64,000 nucleotides of DNA from Limnochorda sp. L945t (GCF_035593305.1 NZ_CP141615.1:1364001-1428000); one strand, 5' to 3'; counted from the stretch's first letter, positions 37,844 through 47,069 are shown. Notes: generated by a model from the letters alone, not told the origin. Made by a program: numbers and translations.

Positions 37844-39028
37844 TCACACGGGCCTGCGGCGCCTGTTCGCCCCCGACACGGCCGCTCGCAGGAGCGCGGC
37901 AAACTCCCGCTCGAACCGTTCCCCGGCAAACTGCCTCGCGTGCCCGGCAATCCGGCTCGCTTCGAACGCCGCCTCGCCCGCCTCGAACCGCCGGACGGCG
38001 TCGACGAGCGCCGGTACCGACTGCTCGAAGAACAGCACACCCGTCTGCCCGTCTATCACAGTCTCCGAGGCTCCCCCCCGCCCGAACGCGATGACCGGGA
38101 GCCCCGCCGCCTGCGCCTCCACCGGGGCCATGCCGAAATCCTCCTCGGCGGCGAACACGTAGGCCCTGGCGCCCCGTAGACGCTCGACCACGGCGGCATC
38201 GTCCAGCCAACCGGCGAAGTGCACCTGAGGGCCGGCCATCGCCTCGAGCCGCCGCCGCTCCGGGCCGTCGCCGATCACCAGCAGGGGCCGGCCGATCTCC
38301 GTCAACGCCCGGACGATGAGATCCACCCTTTTGTAGTCGACCAGGCGCCCGTGAGTGACGTAGTACGCCCGGTCGTTTGAGCCGCGGCGGCCCGCAGTGC
38401 CCTGCGGCGCCTGGAACCGGGAGACGTCGACCGGCGGGTAGATCACCCGGGCCTTCCGGCGGTACGTTTTCCAGATGCGGCGGGCCACGTGGTGCGAGTT
38501 GGCGACCAGCACGTCCGGCCGTGCCGCGCTCGCCAGATCCCACAGCCGCAAGTAGTGCAGGACCCCGGCCGCCACCAGCCGGCGGACGGATGCTCCCGGC
38601 CCCTTCGTCAACGAGGGGCTGGCCATGTACTGAGGGTACAGGTCCCACGCGTAGCGCACCGGCGTGTGCACGTAGCTCACATGCACCTGACCGCTCCTCG
38701 TGAGGACGCCCTTGGCCACCGCATGGCTGCTGGAGACGACCACGTCGTACGCCGAGAGATCCCACTGTTCCACGGCCGACGGCATCAAAGGAAGCAACCA
38801 CGGATGGTGGCGCGTCGCCCCGGGCAAGCGCTGTAGCCACGAGGTGTGGATCCGGCAGCAGGCGATGGGCGATCCCACGAACGCCTCCGGCCGGTGCAAG
38901 AGCGTATAGATGGGCGGATAGCCCAGGAGCTCCACCAGCGCCTCCAGGACCCGCTCCGCTCCGCCGCGGGTGACGAGCCAATCGTGGACGAGAGCGACTC
39001 GCCCGATGCCCTCGACGCCGCCCGGCAT
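37844..39028 (-). CDS. GT4 family glycosyltransferase
   Basis: A 394-residue GT-B enzyme. The N-terminal half begins VALVHDWLVTRGGAERVL, typical of GT4 proteins of polysaccharide clusters. The C-terminal half has LLVIGDGPERRRLEAM, the EX7E-type block AAEEDFGMAPVEAQAAGLP and GGASETVIDGQTGVLF. It would add a sugar from a nucleotide donor to a polysaccharide or lipid intermediate, on the cytoplasmic side. Donor and acceptor are unknown. It is upstream of the sugar transferase on the same strand. Confidence 0.92.
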   Translation of the reverse strand: MPGGVEGIGRVALVHDWLVTRGGAERVLEALVELLGYPPIYTLLHRPEAFVGSPIACCRIHTSWLQRLPGATRHHPWLLPLMPSAVEQWDLSAYDVVVSSSHAVAKGVLTRSGQVHVSYVHTPVRYAWDLYPQYMASPSLTKGPGASVRRLVAAGVLHYLRLWDLASAARPDVLVANSHHVARRIWKTYRRKARVIYPPVDVSRFQAPQGTAGRRGSNDRAYYVTHGRLVDYKRVDLIVRALTEIGRPLLVIGDGPERRRLEAMAGPQVHFAGWLDDAAVVERLRGARAYVFAAEEDFGMAPVEAQAAGLPVIAFGRGGASETVIDGQTGVLFFEQSVPALVDAVRRFEAGEAAFEASRIAGHARQFAGERFEREFAALLRAAVSGANRRRRPV

Positions 39029-39088
39029 GCGTCCCCTCCCGGGATAGCTCTTCGGGGCTGCCCCACTTCTACGGGGCGACGTTGAGCC

Positions 39089-40153
<1,065 letters not shown>

Positions 40154-40216
40154 CGGATGTCCTTCCCTCTTCCATGGCCGGGCATCAGACGGGCCGGGGG
40201 GGGGCCGACCCCGTGG

Positions 40217-40606
40217 TCAGCCCCCCAGGCTCAGCGGCCAGGGCTGCGGTAGAAGGGTCATCATCAGCGCCGCACCCGCGAGCGCCAGATTCTTGAAGAA
40301 GTTGGTCTGCTCGCCCATGCGGGCCATGGGGTCCGGCACAGCCCAGTAGCTGTGCATCCAGAAGGCCACCACCACCAGGAAGATCACGATGAGGCCGAGG
40401 CCCACCGTGGGCAAGTAACCCAAGAGCACACTCAGCCCGCCGGCAAGCAGCATGAGCCCTGTACCGATCACGGCGGCCTCGGGTGCCGCCACTCCTTTGG
40501 ATCGCGCGTAGCCGGCCATGGACGAGACGTTGCGGAAGTGGTTGAACGCGTTCAGGATGAAAAAGCCACCGTAGATGATCCGGCCGATGAGGAACACGAT
40601 GTCCAC
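40217..40606 (-). CDS. DoxX-family membrane protein (CatD-like)
   Basis: A 129-residue protein with four membrane helices and the DoxX pattern FLIGRIIYGGFFILNAFNHF. I chose GTG 40606, 7 nt after GGAGGG. In B. subtilis the DoxX protein CatD is cotranscribed with the VOC dioxygenase CatE and helps against quinones and catechols. Here a CatE-like VOC gene and an HxlR regulator with the redox Cys are close by, which suggests a similar role. Confidence 0.85.
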   Translation of the reverse strand: MDIVFLIGRIIYGGFFILNAFNHFRNVSSMAGYARSKGVAAPEAAVIGTGLMLLAGGLSVLLGYLPTVGLGLIVIFLVVVAFWMHSYWAVPDPMARMGEQTNFFKNLALAGAALMMTLLPQPWPLSLGG

Positions 40607-40764
40607 CGATGCACCCTCCTCGTTGGGACCCGACCTGCTCCATAGGGTTCCATGCAATCACCCGACTCGCTTTGCCGGGTATCCACTGAGAACCATCCCA
40701 CCGTCCAGGCTGGCTTTCCCCCGTTCATCACCTCCCCATGGAGGCCGTTGCTGCATCGACGGCA

Positions 40765-40788
40765 GCCCCGGCCTATCTGGGCCGGGGC
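40765..40788 (-). terminator. Hairpin after the HxlR gene
   Basis: GCCCCGGCC (40765-40773) and GGCCGGGGC (40780-40788) form a perfect 9-bp stem with a 6-nt loop, 10 bp beyond the stop of the HxlR gene. No T-tract follows. Confidence 0.45.
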
Positions 40789-40798
40789 CACTGGCCCC

Positions 40799-41257
40799 TC
40801 ATCGCGCAGCGCCTCGCCGCTCCCGCCGAACCCGGCCTCGCGGTTCGCTCGACCGGCGCGCCACTCGCGCGCCCGGCGGGCCGGTCCCGGGGGTCGTCGC
40901 AGGTGCGGTCACAGAGGCAGCCTCGAGCCAGCGCTGCGCCCACCGATGCACTTCGGCCACTACGGAGCGCAGGTCCTCGCCCTTGGGCGTCAGGGCATAC
41001 TCGACCAGCACGGGCCGGCTGGGCACGACCCGTCGCTCGACGATGCCCTGCTGCTCCAGCTCCCGAAGCCGCCGGGCCAGCTGCGGGTCCTTGAGACCCG
41101 GCACGGCTGCCCGGATCTCACAAAACCGCCGGGCGCCTGCCATCAGCGCCTCTATGATGGCCCCGTTCCAGCGCCGGCCGATGAGCTCGACGGCCTGGTG
41201 GTACAGGGAGCACACCCGAAAGGTAGATGGCGAAGACCGACTTCTGACCGGTGCCAC
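40799..41257 (-). CDS. HxlR/DUF24-family transcriptional regulator with YodB-type cysteine
   Basis: A 152-residue winged-helix regulator: VELIGRRWNGAIIEALMAG, CEIRAAVPGLKDPQLARRLRELEQQGIVER and EYALTPKGEDL are classic HxlR features. Cys16 precedes GRRW by 11 residues, exactly as the sensing Cys6 of B. subtilis YodB precedes its GKRW. This suggests thiol-based sensing of quinones or diamide. The start is the second GTG (41257), spaced 8 nt from GGAG. C-terminal about 25 residues are Arg-rich and not conserved. It is divergent from nothing; an inverted repeat sits just upstream of it. Confidence 0.9.
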   Translation of the reverse strand: MAPVRSRSSPSTFRVCSLYHQAVELIGRRWNGAIIEALMAGARRFCEIRAAVPGLKDPQLARRLRELEQQGIVERRVVPSRPVLVEYALTPKGEDLRSVVAEVHRWAQRWLEAASVTAPATTPGTGPPGARVARRSSEPRGRVRRERRGAAR

Positions 41258-41280
41258 GCTCACTTCTCCTTGAAAACATA

Positions 41281-41297
41281 CTAACACAAACTTAGCA
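41281..41297 (-). promoter_or_regulatory. Candidate operator upstream of the HxlR gene
   Basis: CTAA-N7-TTAG on the minus strand within an AT-rich stretch just before the ribosome site. YodB/CatR operators have a similar form with short arms and a 7-nt spacer, so this may be an autoregulatory site. The TAGTAT next to it could be a -10 box. Confidence 0.4.
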
Positions 41298-41328
41298 CCA
41301 TGGCCACCACCGCACACCCTGGTTGCTT

Positions 41329-41386
41329 GTCGCTCCGTCCCCCGAGAGCCTCCGGCGGGGCCGGGAGCCCGCTACCGAGGAGCGAC
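41329..41386 (-). terminator. Long GC-rich stem downstream of the flavin reductase gene
   Basis: GTCGCTCC (41329-41336) pairs with GGAGCGAC (41379-41386), enclosing a second possible GGC/GCC-rich stem. It lies about 50 bp after the stop of the minus-strand flavin reductase gene. No T-tract. Confidence 0.3.
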
Positions 41387-41435
41387 CACGGACGCGGGCG
41401 CCTCATCCTCGACGGTTGCCGAGCCTTTCGGCGCT

Positions 41436-41909
41436 TCATGCCAGGAGCTCCCGGTATCGGCCGCCGAAGAAGACCAGCGGCGCACCGTCCCCGTGGGTCT
41501 GCGCCTCCTCGACGCGGGCCACGAAGATGGTGTGATCGCCGCCGGGATAGGCTGCCAAGACCGAGCACTCGAAGTGGGCCAGCGCCCCCTCGATGAGCGG
41601 CACCCCGGTCTTGCCCGCCCGCAGCTGCACCGCCCCGTCGGGCAAGCGGTCGAGCCGGCCGGCGAAAAACTCCGAGACGGCCTGCTGCCGTGCGCTCAGG
41701 ACGCTCACGCCGAACTGCCCCTCGCGGGCGATGCGATCATGGGTCTCCCTCTGCGTGCCGACGCAGACGAGTACCAGAGGCGGCTCCAGGGAGACCGAGG
41801 TGAACGAATTGGCCGTCATGCCGTGCGGCCGATCGACCGATCCTGTCGTGACCACCGTGACCCCGGTGGCGAAACGCCCCGCCGCTTGCCGAAACGAGCT
41901 GGAGTCCAA
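41436..41909 (-). CDS. Flavin reductase domain protein
   Basis: A 157-residue FMN-binding split-barrel protein: FRQAAGRFATGVTVVTT, GMTANSFTSVSLEPPLVLVCV and AHFECSVLAAYPGGDHTIFVARV are the family blocks. It reduces FMN with NAD(P)H, usually for a partner monooxygenase. The start is TTG 41909 with GAGGGGG 7 nt upstream; the frame further upstream has no similarity. It diverges from the VOC gene, sharing the AT-rich region with the 42030-42050 inverted repeat. Confidence 0.88.
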   Translation of the reverse strand: MDSSSFRQAAGRFATGVTVVTTGSVDRPHGMTANSFTSVSLEPPLVLVCVGTQRETHDRIAREGQFGVSVLSARQQAVSEFFAGRLDRLPDGAVQLRAGKTGVPLIEGALAHFECSVLAAYPGGDHTIFVARVEEAQTHGDGAPLVFFGGRYRELLA

Positions 41910-42029
41910 GTCCGGTCCCCCTCGGCTCGCCACGAGTCCTGGACGGTGTACCCGCGTGCCGGGGCGGTTTGCCACCCGAACCGTCGAGCACCCGGTTTGC
42001 GAGGCTCGCAGGACCCATGTAGCGATTGC

Positions 42030-42050
42030 TTATCATATGTTATATGCTAA
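42030..42050. promoter_or_regulatory. AT-rich inverted repeat in the divergent promoter region
   Basis: Arms TTATCATAT (42030-42038) and ATATGCTAA (42042-42050) around GTT match at 8 of 9 positions; the inner CATAT/ATATG is perfect. It is an island of AT in GC-rich DNA, 52 bp before the VOC start and 120 bp before the flavin reductase start. It has the size of a MarR or HxlR operator and could control both genes. Confidence 0.5.
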
Positions 42051-42102
42051 CTCAGAGCTAGCCGGCGCACCAGTCGACCGGTGCGCGTGGAGGAGGATGG
42101 CG

Positions 42103-43095
42103 ATGCATCCCCATACCCGCCTGGGCTGGGTACACCTGAGCGTGGCGGACCTGGACCGCTCGCGGGCGTTCTACGAAGGTGTCCTGGGCCTTCAGGTACT
42201 GCGCGTCGCACCGGGCTTTGCGGCCATGGGGGTGCGGGCAGGTGACGGCGCGGAGGTGCCCATCGTCCTTCTCTCGCACCAGCCGCATGCGCGGCCCAAG
42301 CCACCCCGCTGCCGGGGGCTGTACCACCTGGCCCTGCGGCTCCCGTCCCGGCAAGCACTTGCCCGCGCCGTGATGCGGCTGGCCCACGACGGGTATGCCA
42401 TCGACGGAGCCGCCGACCACTGGGTGAGCGAGGCGGTCTACCTGTCGGATCCCGACGGCCACGGCATCGAGCTGTACGCAGACCGGCCCCGTGAGCAGTG
42501 GCCCCGGCAGGGTGACCGCATCCTGATGGGCACCCAACCGCTCGACTGGGACGGCCTCGTCGCCGAGCTTCCGCCCGAGGAGCGCCGGCCGGCGGCAGAC
42601 GACGGTCTTGCCCCACGCACCTTCCCGGGCCCCCATGGCGACGGGATGCCGCCCGGCACCCGGCTGGGGCACATCCATCTGCATGTCTCGCGCCTGGAGC
42701 GGGCCGAGCGGTTTTATCGGGACGTCCTGGGCCTTGACCTGGTGCTGCGCTACGGTGGCAGCGCCCTGTTCTTCTCTGCCGGCGGCTACCACCACCACGT
42801 GGGGGCCAACATCTGGGCCGGCCGCGAGGCACCGCCTCCGCCCCCGGACTCCGTGCAGCTTCTCCACTTCGCCTTCGTGGTACCGTCCGTGCAGGACGTG
42901 GCGGCCCTGGCTCGGCGCCTCGAGCAGGCGGGAGTGCCGCATGGCTCGCTGGCGGACCTGGGGCCGGAGGCCCTCGCGTCGGTGGCGCCGGCGGGGCCGT
43001 CGACCGGCGGATTCGTCACCCACGACGAGGACGGCGTGGCCGTCGCCGTGCTGGGCGGCGAAGGCCACTTCGGCGAAGGGAGCGAAGGCAGATGA
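42103..43095 (+). CDS. Two-domain VOC protein, catechol-2,3-dioxygenase-like (CatE-like)
   Basis: A 330-residue protein with two VOC (glyoxalase/extradiol dioxygenase) domains, about 5-125 and 180-325. The first has LGWVHLSVADLDRSRAFYEGVLGL, LYHLALRLP and YLSDPDGHGIELYADRP; the second LGHIHLHVSRLERAERFYRDVLGL and LLHFAFVVP. His and Glu metal ligands are present in the pattern. The layout is that of B. subtilis CatE. ATG 42103 is 6 nt after AGGAGG. It overlaps the next gene by ATGA. Confidence 0.88.
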   Translation: MHPHTRLGWVHLSVADLDRSRAFYEGVLGLQVLRVAPGFAAMGVRAGDGAEVPIVLLSHQPHARPKPPRCRGLYHLALRLPSRQALARAVMRLAHDGYAIDGAADHWVSEAVYLSDPDGHGIELYADRPREQWPRQGDRILMGTQPLDWDGLVAELPPEERRPAADDGLAPRTFPGPHGDGMPPGTRLGHIHLHVSRLERAERFYRDVLGLDLVLRYGGSALFFSAGGYHHHVGANIWAGREAPPPPPDSVQLLHFAFVVPSVQDVAALARRLEQAGVPHGSLADLGPEALASVAPAGPSTGGFVTHDEDGVAVAVLGGEGHFGEGSEGR

Positions 43096-43760
43096 CGGGC
43101 ACCGAGAGGGTAGAGTTGGAGTTCTTCCATGACGTGCTGTGTGCGTGGTGCTACGCGCTGGCGCCTCGGGTGCGCCGGCTGGCCGAGCAATACCCCCAGG
43201 TACGGGTCGTTCACCGGGCCTTCGCCCTGGCACCCACGCCCGAGAGCATCCCGGCCATGTTCGGTTCCAAGGAGGCGGGCAAGCAGGAGATCCTGTCCCA
43301 CTGGCGGGCTGCCAACCGCAACGACGACGAGCATCGCATCAACGCCGACCTGATGGCCTCCCGCCCCTTCGACTACCCCTACTCGATGCCAGGGCTCGTG
43401 GCCTGCAAGGCCGCCGAGCTGCAGGGCGGGCAGGAGGCGCATGGGGCCATGTTCGACCGGGTGCAGCGCGCGCACCTCACCGAATGCCTCGACATCACCG
43501 ACTTCGAGGTGCTGCGCCAGTGCGCACAGGACGTAGGACTGGACGTGGCCCGCTGGGAGCAGGATTTTCACGCACCGGGTACCCGGGACGAGGTGGCGCG
43601 GGACCTAGGCCGGGCACGGCTTTACGGCATCACCGGCGTGCCCACGCTGGTCGTGGACCACACGTACGGACTGACGGGAGCTCAAAGCTACGAGCGCCTC
43701 GAGGCCTGGCTGGAAGGCGTACTGCAGCAGCGGGCATCCCGCAGATCGGCACCGATGTAA
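43092..43760 (+). CDS. DsbA/FrnE-family oxidoreductase
   Basis: A 222-residue thioredoxin-fold protein of the DsbA/2-hydroxychromene isomerase group. The active site is CAWC (C17, C20) in HDVLCAWCYALAPRV, and the cis-proline is in GITGVPTLVVD. No signal peptide is seen, so it acts in the cytoplasm like FrnE of Deinococcus. It may repair or reduce thiols modified by electrophiles. Cotranscribed with the VOC gene (4-bp overlap) and the following unknown gene (15 bp). Confidence 0.9.
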   Translation: MTGTERVELEFFHDVLCAWCYALAPRVRRLAEQYPQVRVVHRAFALAPTPESIPAMFGSKEAGKQEILSHWRAANRNDDEHRINADLMASRPFDYPYSMPGLVACKAAELQGGQEAHGAMFDRVQRAHLTECLDITDFEVLRQCAQDVGLDVARWEQDFHAPGTRDEVARDLGRARLYGITGVPTLVVDHTYGLTGAQSYERLEAWLEGVLQQRASRRSAPM

Positions 43761-43775
43761 ACAGGAGGGGAGACC

Positions 43776-44192
43776 ATGGCCTTTTACGTGGTGCGAGCCC
43801 GACCCGACCCGCAGCGCCTCGCAGAGCTTCGCGCCAGGCTGGATTCGGGAGCCTTCGTAAAGTTGCGGCCCTTCGGCGAGGCGCTGACCGCATCCCTCGA
43901 GGGGGCCCGACGCGATCCGCAAACCGGCGAGGCGGTCTGGGAGGAAGAGGACTACTGCTCGCCGCCGCTGGCCATGGAGCGCGAGGCGGTGCTGGACCGA
44001 TACTTCACGAATATGGTGGCGGAGCCGGTGAAGCAAGGTGAGGGCTGGGCCCGCATCGCACACCTGCCCTCGCTGTGGGCACAGGCCCCTCTGCGACCGG
44101 AGGCGCCCGTTTCGTCCGGAGAGTCTCTCGGGCTGATCATGGCCGAGGACGCCGGGCTGGTCTGCGACTGGCAGACACGGAATTGCGGCTGA
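43776..44192 (+). CDS. Unknown protein cotranscribed with the VOC and DsbA-like genes
   Basis: A 138-residue soluble protein that I do not recognise. It begins MAFYVVRARPDPQRLAELRA, has an acidic middle (EEEDYCSPPLAMEREAVLD) and ends with two cysteines (DAGLVCDWQTRNCG). It has a strong ribosome site (AGGAGGGGAG) and follows the DsbA-like gene by 15 bp, so it is a real gene of the same operon. Amino acid composition is normal for a folded alpha/beta protein. The cysteines could be substrates of the DsbA-like partner. No function is proposed. Confidence 0.75.
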   Translation: MAFYVVRARPDPQRLAELRARLDSGAFVKLRPFGEALTASLEGARRDPQTGEAVWEEEDYCSPPLAMEREAVLDRYFTNMVAEPVKQGEGWARIAHLPSLWAQAPLRPEAPVSSGESLGLIMAEDAGLVCDWQTRNCG

Positions 44193-44318
44193 AGCGCGCA
44201 GCACGACCGCCCCGGCTGCATCGCCGAACAGGATGGCCGTGCTCCCATCCTGACCGCCCACCACCAGTACCCGACGGTAGGCTCCCGTCCGGATGAACCG
44301 CGCGAGGGCCCGGGAAAG
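44190..44318 (-). pseudogene. Fragment of 3-oxoacyl-ACP synthase III (FabH)
   Basis: On the minus strand an uninterrupted frame reads ARFIRTGAYRRVLVVGG followed by STAILFGDAAGAVVL. These are two neighbouring blocks of ketoacyl synthase III, normally separated by about ten further residues. No start, catalytic Cys or C-terminal region is present. It is a relic between the unknown gene and the terminator of the radical SAM gene. Confidence 0.6.
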
Positions 44319-44346
44319 GCGCCTGGGAGCTACGATCCCAGGCGCC
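44318..44346. terminator. Strong hairpin terminator after the radical SAM gene
   Basis: GGCGCCTGGGA (44318-44328) and TCCCAGGCGCC (44336-44346) form a perfect 11-bp stem with 7-nt loop. On the minus strand it follows the radical SAM stop by 15 bp and is followed by TTT; on the plus strand it ends in CCCTTTC. It may serve both converging operons. Confidence 0.75.
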
Positions 44347-44360
44347 CCCTTTCGTGCCGA

Positions 44361-45755
44361 TCAGGAACGCTCCGATGCGGTCACATGGGTCTCTCGTTCG
44401 AGGGCGTCGGCCACCTCGTGCCACCGGGCCGAAAGATCGTCGAGAAACCGGGCCCGGTCGGCTGCGAGAACGGCCTCCGCCCCTGGGTGCGTGGGCCGGG
44501 CGCCGGACTCGGCCACCATCTCCCGCAGCGCGGCCGGGTTGTCGATGATGGGGCACGGCGCGTAGTGGTTGGAGGAAAACGGGATGCGCCGCTGGTACGC
44601 CGCGAAGAGGGGACTCTTGAGGGCATCGACGAGCGAGACCTCGTTGATGTTGTGCGTCGCGAAGTGCGCAAACGCGCAGGGTTCCGCGTCGCCGTTCGGC
44701 GTGATGTGCAAGTACAGGCGGGCCCCGGCGATGCACCCTTGCGTGAAGTGCCCATCGTTCCAGAAGTCCGCGATGAAGATGGGCCGCGTGGCACGAAGCT
44801 CGTTGACCCGCCGGACGAGCCAGGCCCGCTGGTGCGGTTTGACCATGAGGTCGAGATCGGCCTCCGGGCCGACGGGCACGTAGTGGAAGCTCCACAAGTA
44901 CGCGACGCCCTTGTCGATGAGAAAGTCGATGAAGGCATCGGAGAAGAGCGTCTCGGCGTTGCGGCTCGTCACCGTGACCGACGCGCCGAAGATGACGCCC
45001 CGCTCCCGCAGCCGATCCATCGCGGCCATGACCTTGTCGAACACGCCGGCGCCCCGTCGCTCGTCGGTCTCCTCTTTCCACCCCTCCAGGCTGATGGCCG
45101 GCGAGAAGTTGCCCAGCTCGGCCAGCCGGTCGGCCACCTGGTCGGTGATCAGGGTACCGTTGGTATACGCCATGAAGGTCGCGTCGGTGTGGCGAGCCAC
45201 CACGTCGAGCAGTGGCTTGTAAGCGAAAGGCTCGCCTCCCGACAGCACGAACCAGTAGATTCCGAGCTCCTTGGCCTCTCGCAGAAGGCTGTCGAAGCGC
45301 TCCCGGGAAAGACTCGGGCCTCTGTCGTACCCCGCGGCCCAGCAGCCTTTGCAGCGCAGGTTGCAGGCAGACGTGGGGTCGATGAGCAAAAACGTCGGAA
45401 CGTGCACTCCATGGCGCTGCTCTGCGTGCCGCCTCTCCGAGGGTGCCAGCAGCAGCTGCTGGATTCCCCAGTTGACCGCCAGCCGTTTCACCATGGTCCG
45501 GTTGCTCAGCAACTGCCGGGCCCTTGCCCGGATGGCCGGATCACCGGTCACCCGCCGGCGAAAGGCCAGGTACTTCTCCCGATCCCCCGGATCCCGCACA
45601 AAGTGCCCGACGGCGTCCAGGAGCCGGTCCAATCTCGCCGCAGGATCGGGCATCAGGTAGGCCACGGCGGCGTCGACGGCCGCCTCTGCCGCCCGCCGGG
45701 CGACGGCAAGTTGCACCTCACTCCACCACGACGACCCGTTGACGGTACCTGCCAT
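44361..45755 (-). CDS. Radical SAM protein with SPASM-like C-terminal cysteines
   Basis: A 464-residue protein. After a helical N-terminal extension of about 115 residues comes the radical SAM motif C131-NLR-C135-KG-C138, then FVLSGGEPF and AYTNGTLIT. The C-terminal part has GCIAGARLYLHITPNGDAEPCAF and PCPIIDN, cysteines that could hold an auxiliary cluster as in SPASM/HpnH-like proteins. Substrate unknown. It follows a GT4 gene by 39 bp, so the pair may modify a glycolipid or cell-envelope compound. ATG with GGGG upstream. Confidence 0.87.
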   Translation of the reverse strand: MAGTVNGSSWWSEVQLAVARRAAEAAVDAAVAYLMPDPAARLDRLLDAVGHFVRDPGDREKYLAFRRRVTGDPAIRARARQLLSNRTMVKRLAVNWGIQQLLLAPSERRHAEQRHGVHVPTFLLIDPTSACNLRCKGCWAAGYDRGPSLSRERFDSLLREAKELGIYWFVLSGGEPFAYKPLLDVVARHTDATFMAYTNGTLITDQVADRLAELGNFSPAISLEGWKEETDERRGAGVFDKVMAAMDRLRERGVIFGASVTVTSRNAETLFSDAFIDFLIDKGVAYLWSFHYVPVGPEADLDLMVKPHQRAWLVRRVNELRATRPIFIADFWNDGHFTQGCIAGARLYLHITPNGDAEPCAFAHFATHNINEVSLVDALKSPLFAAYQRRIPFSSNHYAPCPIIDNPAALREMVAESGARPTHPGAEAVLAADRARFLDDLSARWHEVADALERETHVTASERS

Positions 45756-45794
45756 CGGAGCCCATCCCCTTTCCAGGCCAGTTTGTGGTGTCAG

Positions 45795-47069
45795 TCAGAC
45801 GACCGTACGATGAAGCCCAGAACGCGGCTCCCATCCCCCGGCACGGCTGCCCGTCACGCGCACCGTGCAGGAAGACCTCCTCCTCTGGGCTGACACCCGA
45901 GCTTCGATCACCGATTCGTAGACCCGTTGGAGCAAAGCGATGGCCGCCTCCGTTCGGTGGCGTACCGCCATCTCCCGCGCCTGATGGGCCATGGCCAGTC
46001 GCAGGCCATCGTCCTGGAGCAGCCGGAGAGCCGTGTCCGCCAGCGCCCGCCCGTCACCGGGCGACACCAGGAAGCCGGTCTTCCCGTCCTCGACCAGTTC
46101 CGGCACCGCGCCCCCCTTCACGCCGACGACCGGGAGCCCGCTGGCCATCGCCTCGAGCACCGCCAGCCCCTGGGTCTCGACGGCCGAGGGGAAGACGAAC
46201 ACGTCGGCATCCCGGTAGAGCTGAGGTAGCCTTTCCCAGGCCACGTATCCGGCGATCTCGAGCTGGCCCGAGCGCGCCCACGGCTCGAGCTCACGTAGCA
46301 GCCGGCCGCGCCACGGCCCGTCGCCGACCACCCGGAAGCGGGCGGAAGGGTGCCTCTCGAGGAGGCGGCGGATGGCCAGGGCCAGGTCGGCCATGCCCTT
46401 TTCCACGCTGAGGCGGCCGACGTAGAGCGCGGTGGGCGGCCGGTCGCGCCGGACCGGGGTCACTCCGGATCCGGGCTCCGCCTTCCAGGGGGGCCTGAAT
46501 CTGGCGACGTCGACGCCATTGGAGAGCACGACGACCGGTGCCCGCAGCCCCCGTTCGAGGAGCTGCGAAGCCGCCGCCTCGCTGGGTGCCGTCACGACAT
46601 GGGCCGAGCTGTAGAAAGCGACCTCGGCCTTTCCAATGAAACCAAGCAGGCGATCGCCCCCGAGCCGAAACATCCGGCGGGCATAGGCCTGGGCGGATCC
46701 CACTACGTTGGCGTGGTAGGTCGCGACCACCGGAAAAGAGAGCCTGCGTGCCGCCCGCATGCCGAGCCAGCTCACCGGGAACGGTGTATGCAGGTGCACG
46801 ACGTCTGGGGCCCAGGCCTCGAGCTCCCGGAGAACGAAGGGGTAGCCGTAGGCGAGCCAGGTGTCGGGCGCCAGCGACCCGACGCCGGGCAGCGGCAAGG
46901 CGGGCACGAACACATGGTCACCCGGGTGCAGGGCGCCGCCTCGTTGGGCCAACGTGAAGACGCGTACCCGGTGACCCCGACCTGCGAGGCCGTCATGGAA
47001 CTGGATGACGGCCCGGGTGAGGCCCCCCATGTTCTCCCGGAACGATTCGGCGAAGAAGGCGATACGCAA
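45795..47069 (-). CDS. GT4 family glycosyltransferase (partner of the radical SAM gene)
   Basis: A 424-residue GT-B glycosyltransferase: LRIAFFAESFRENMGGLTRAV at the N-terminus (GG loop binding the acceptor side), DVVHLHTPFPVSWLG, YVGRLSVEKGMADL, RVVGDGPWRGRL and the EX7E-like block VFPSAVETQGLAVLEAMASGLP. It resembles mannosyltransferases that act on phosphatidylinositol or diacylglycerol. I chose TTG 47069, which has AAGGA 8 nt upstream. The last about 30 residues are basic and not conserved. First gene of an operon with the radical SAM gene. Confidence 0.9.
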   Translation of the reverse strand: MRIAFFAESFRENMGGLTRAVIQFHDGLAGRGHRVRVFTLAQRGGALHPGDHVFVPALPLPGVGSLAPDTWLAYGYPFVLRELEAWAPDVVHLHTPFPVSWLGMRAARRLSFPVVATYHANVVGSAQAYARRMFRLGGDRLLGFIGKAEVAFYSSAHVVTAPSEAAASQLLERGLRAPVVVLSNGVDVARFRPPWKAEPGSGVTPVRRDRPPTALYVGRLSVEKGMADLALAIRRLLERHPSARFRVVGDGPWRGRLLRELEPWARSGQLEIAGYVAWERLPQLYRDADVFVFPSAVETQGLAVLEAMASGLPVVGVKGGAVPELVEDGKTGFLVSPGDGRALADTALRLLQDDGLRLAMAHQAREMAVRHRTEAAIALLQRVYESVIEARVSAQRRRSSCTVRVTGSRAGGWEPRSGLHRTVV

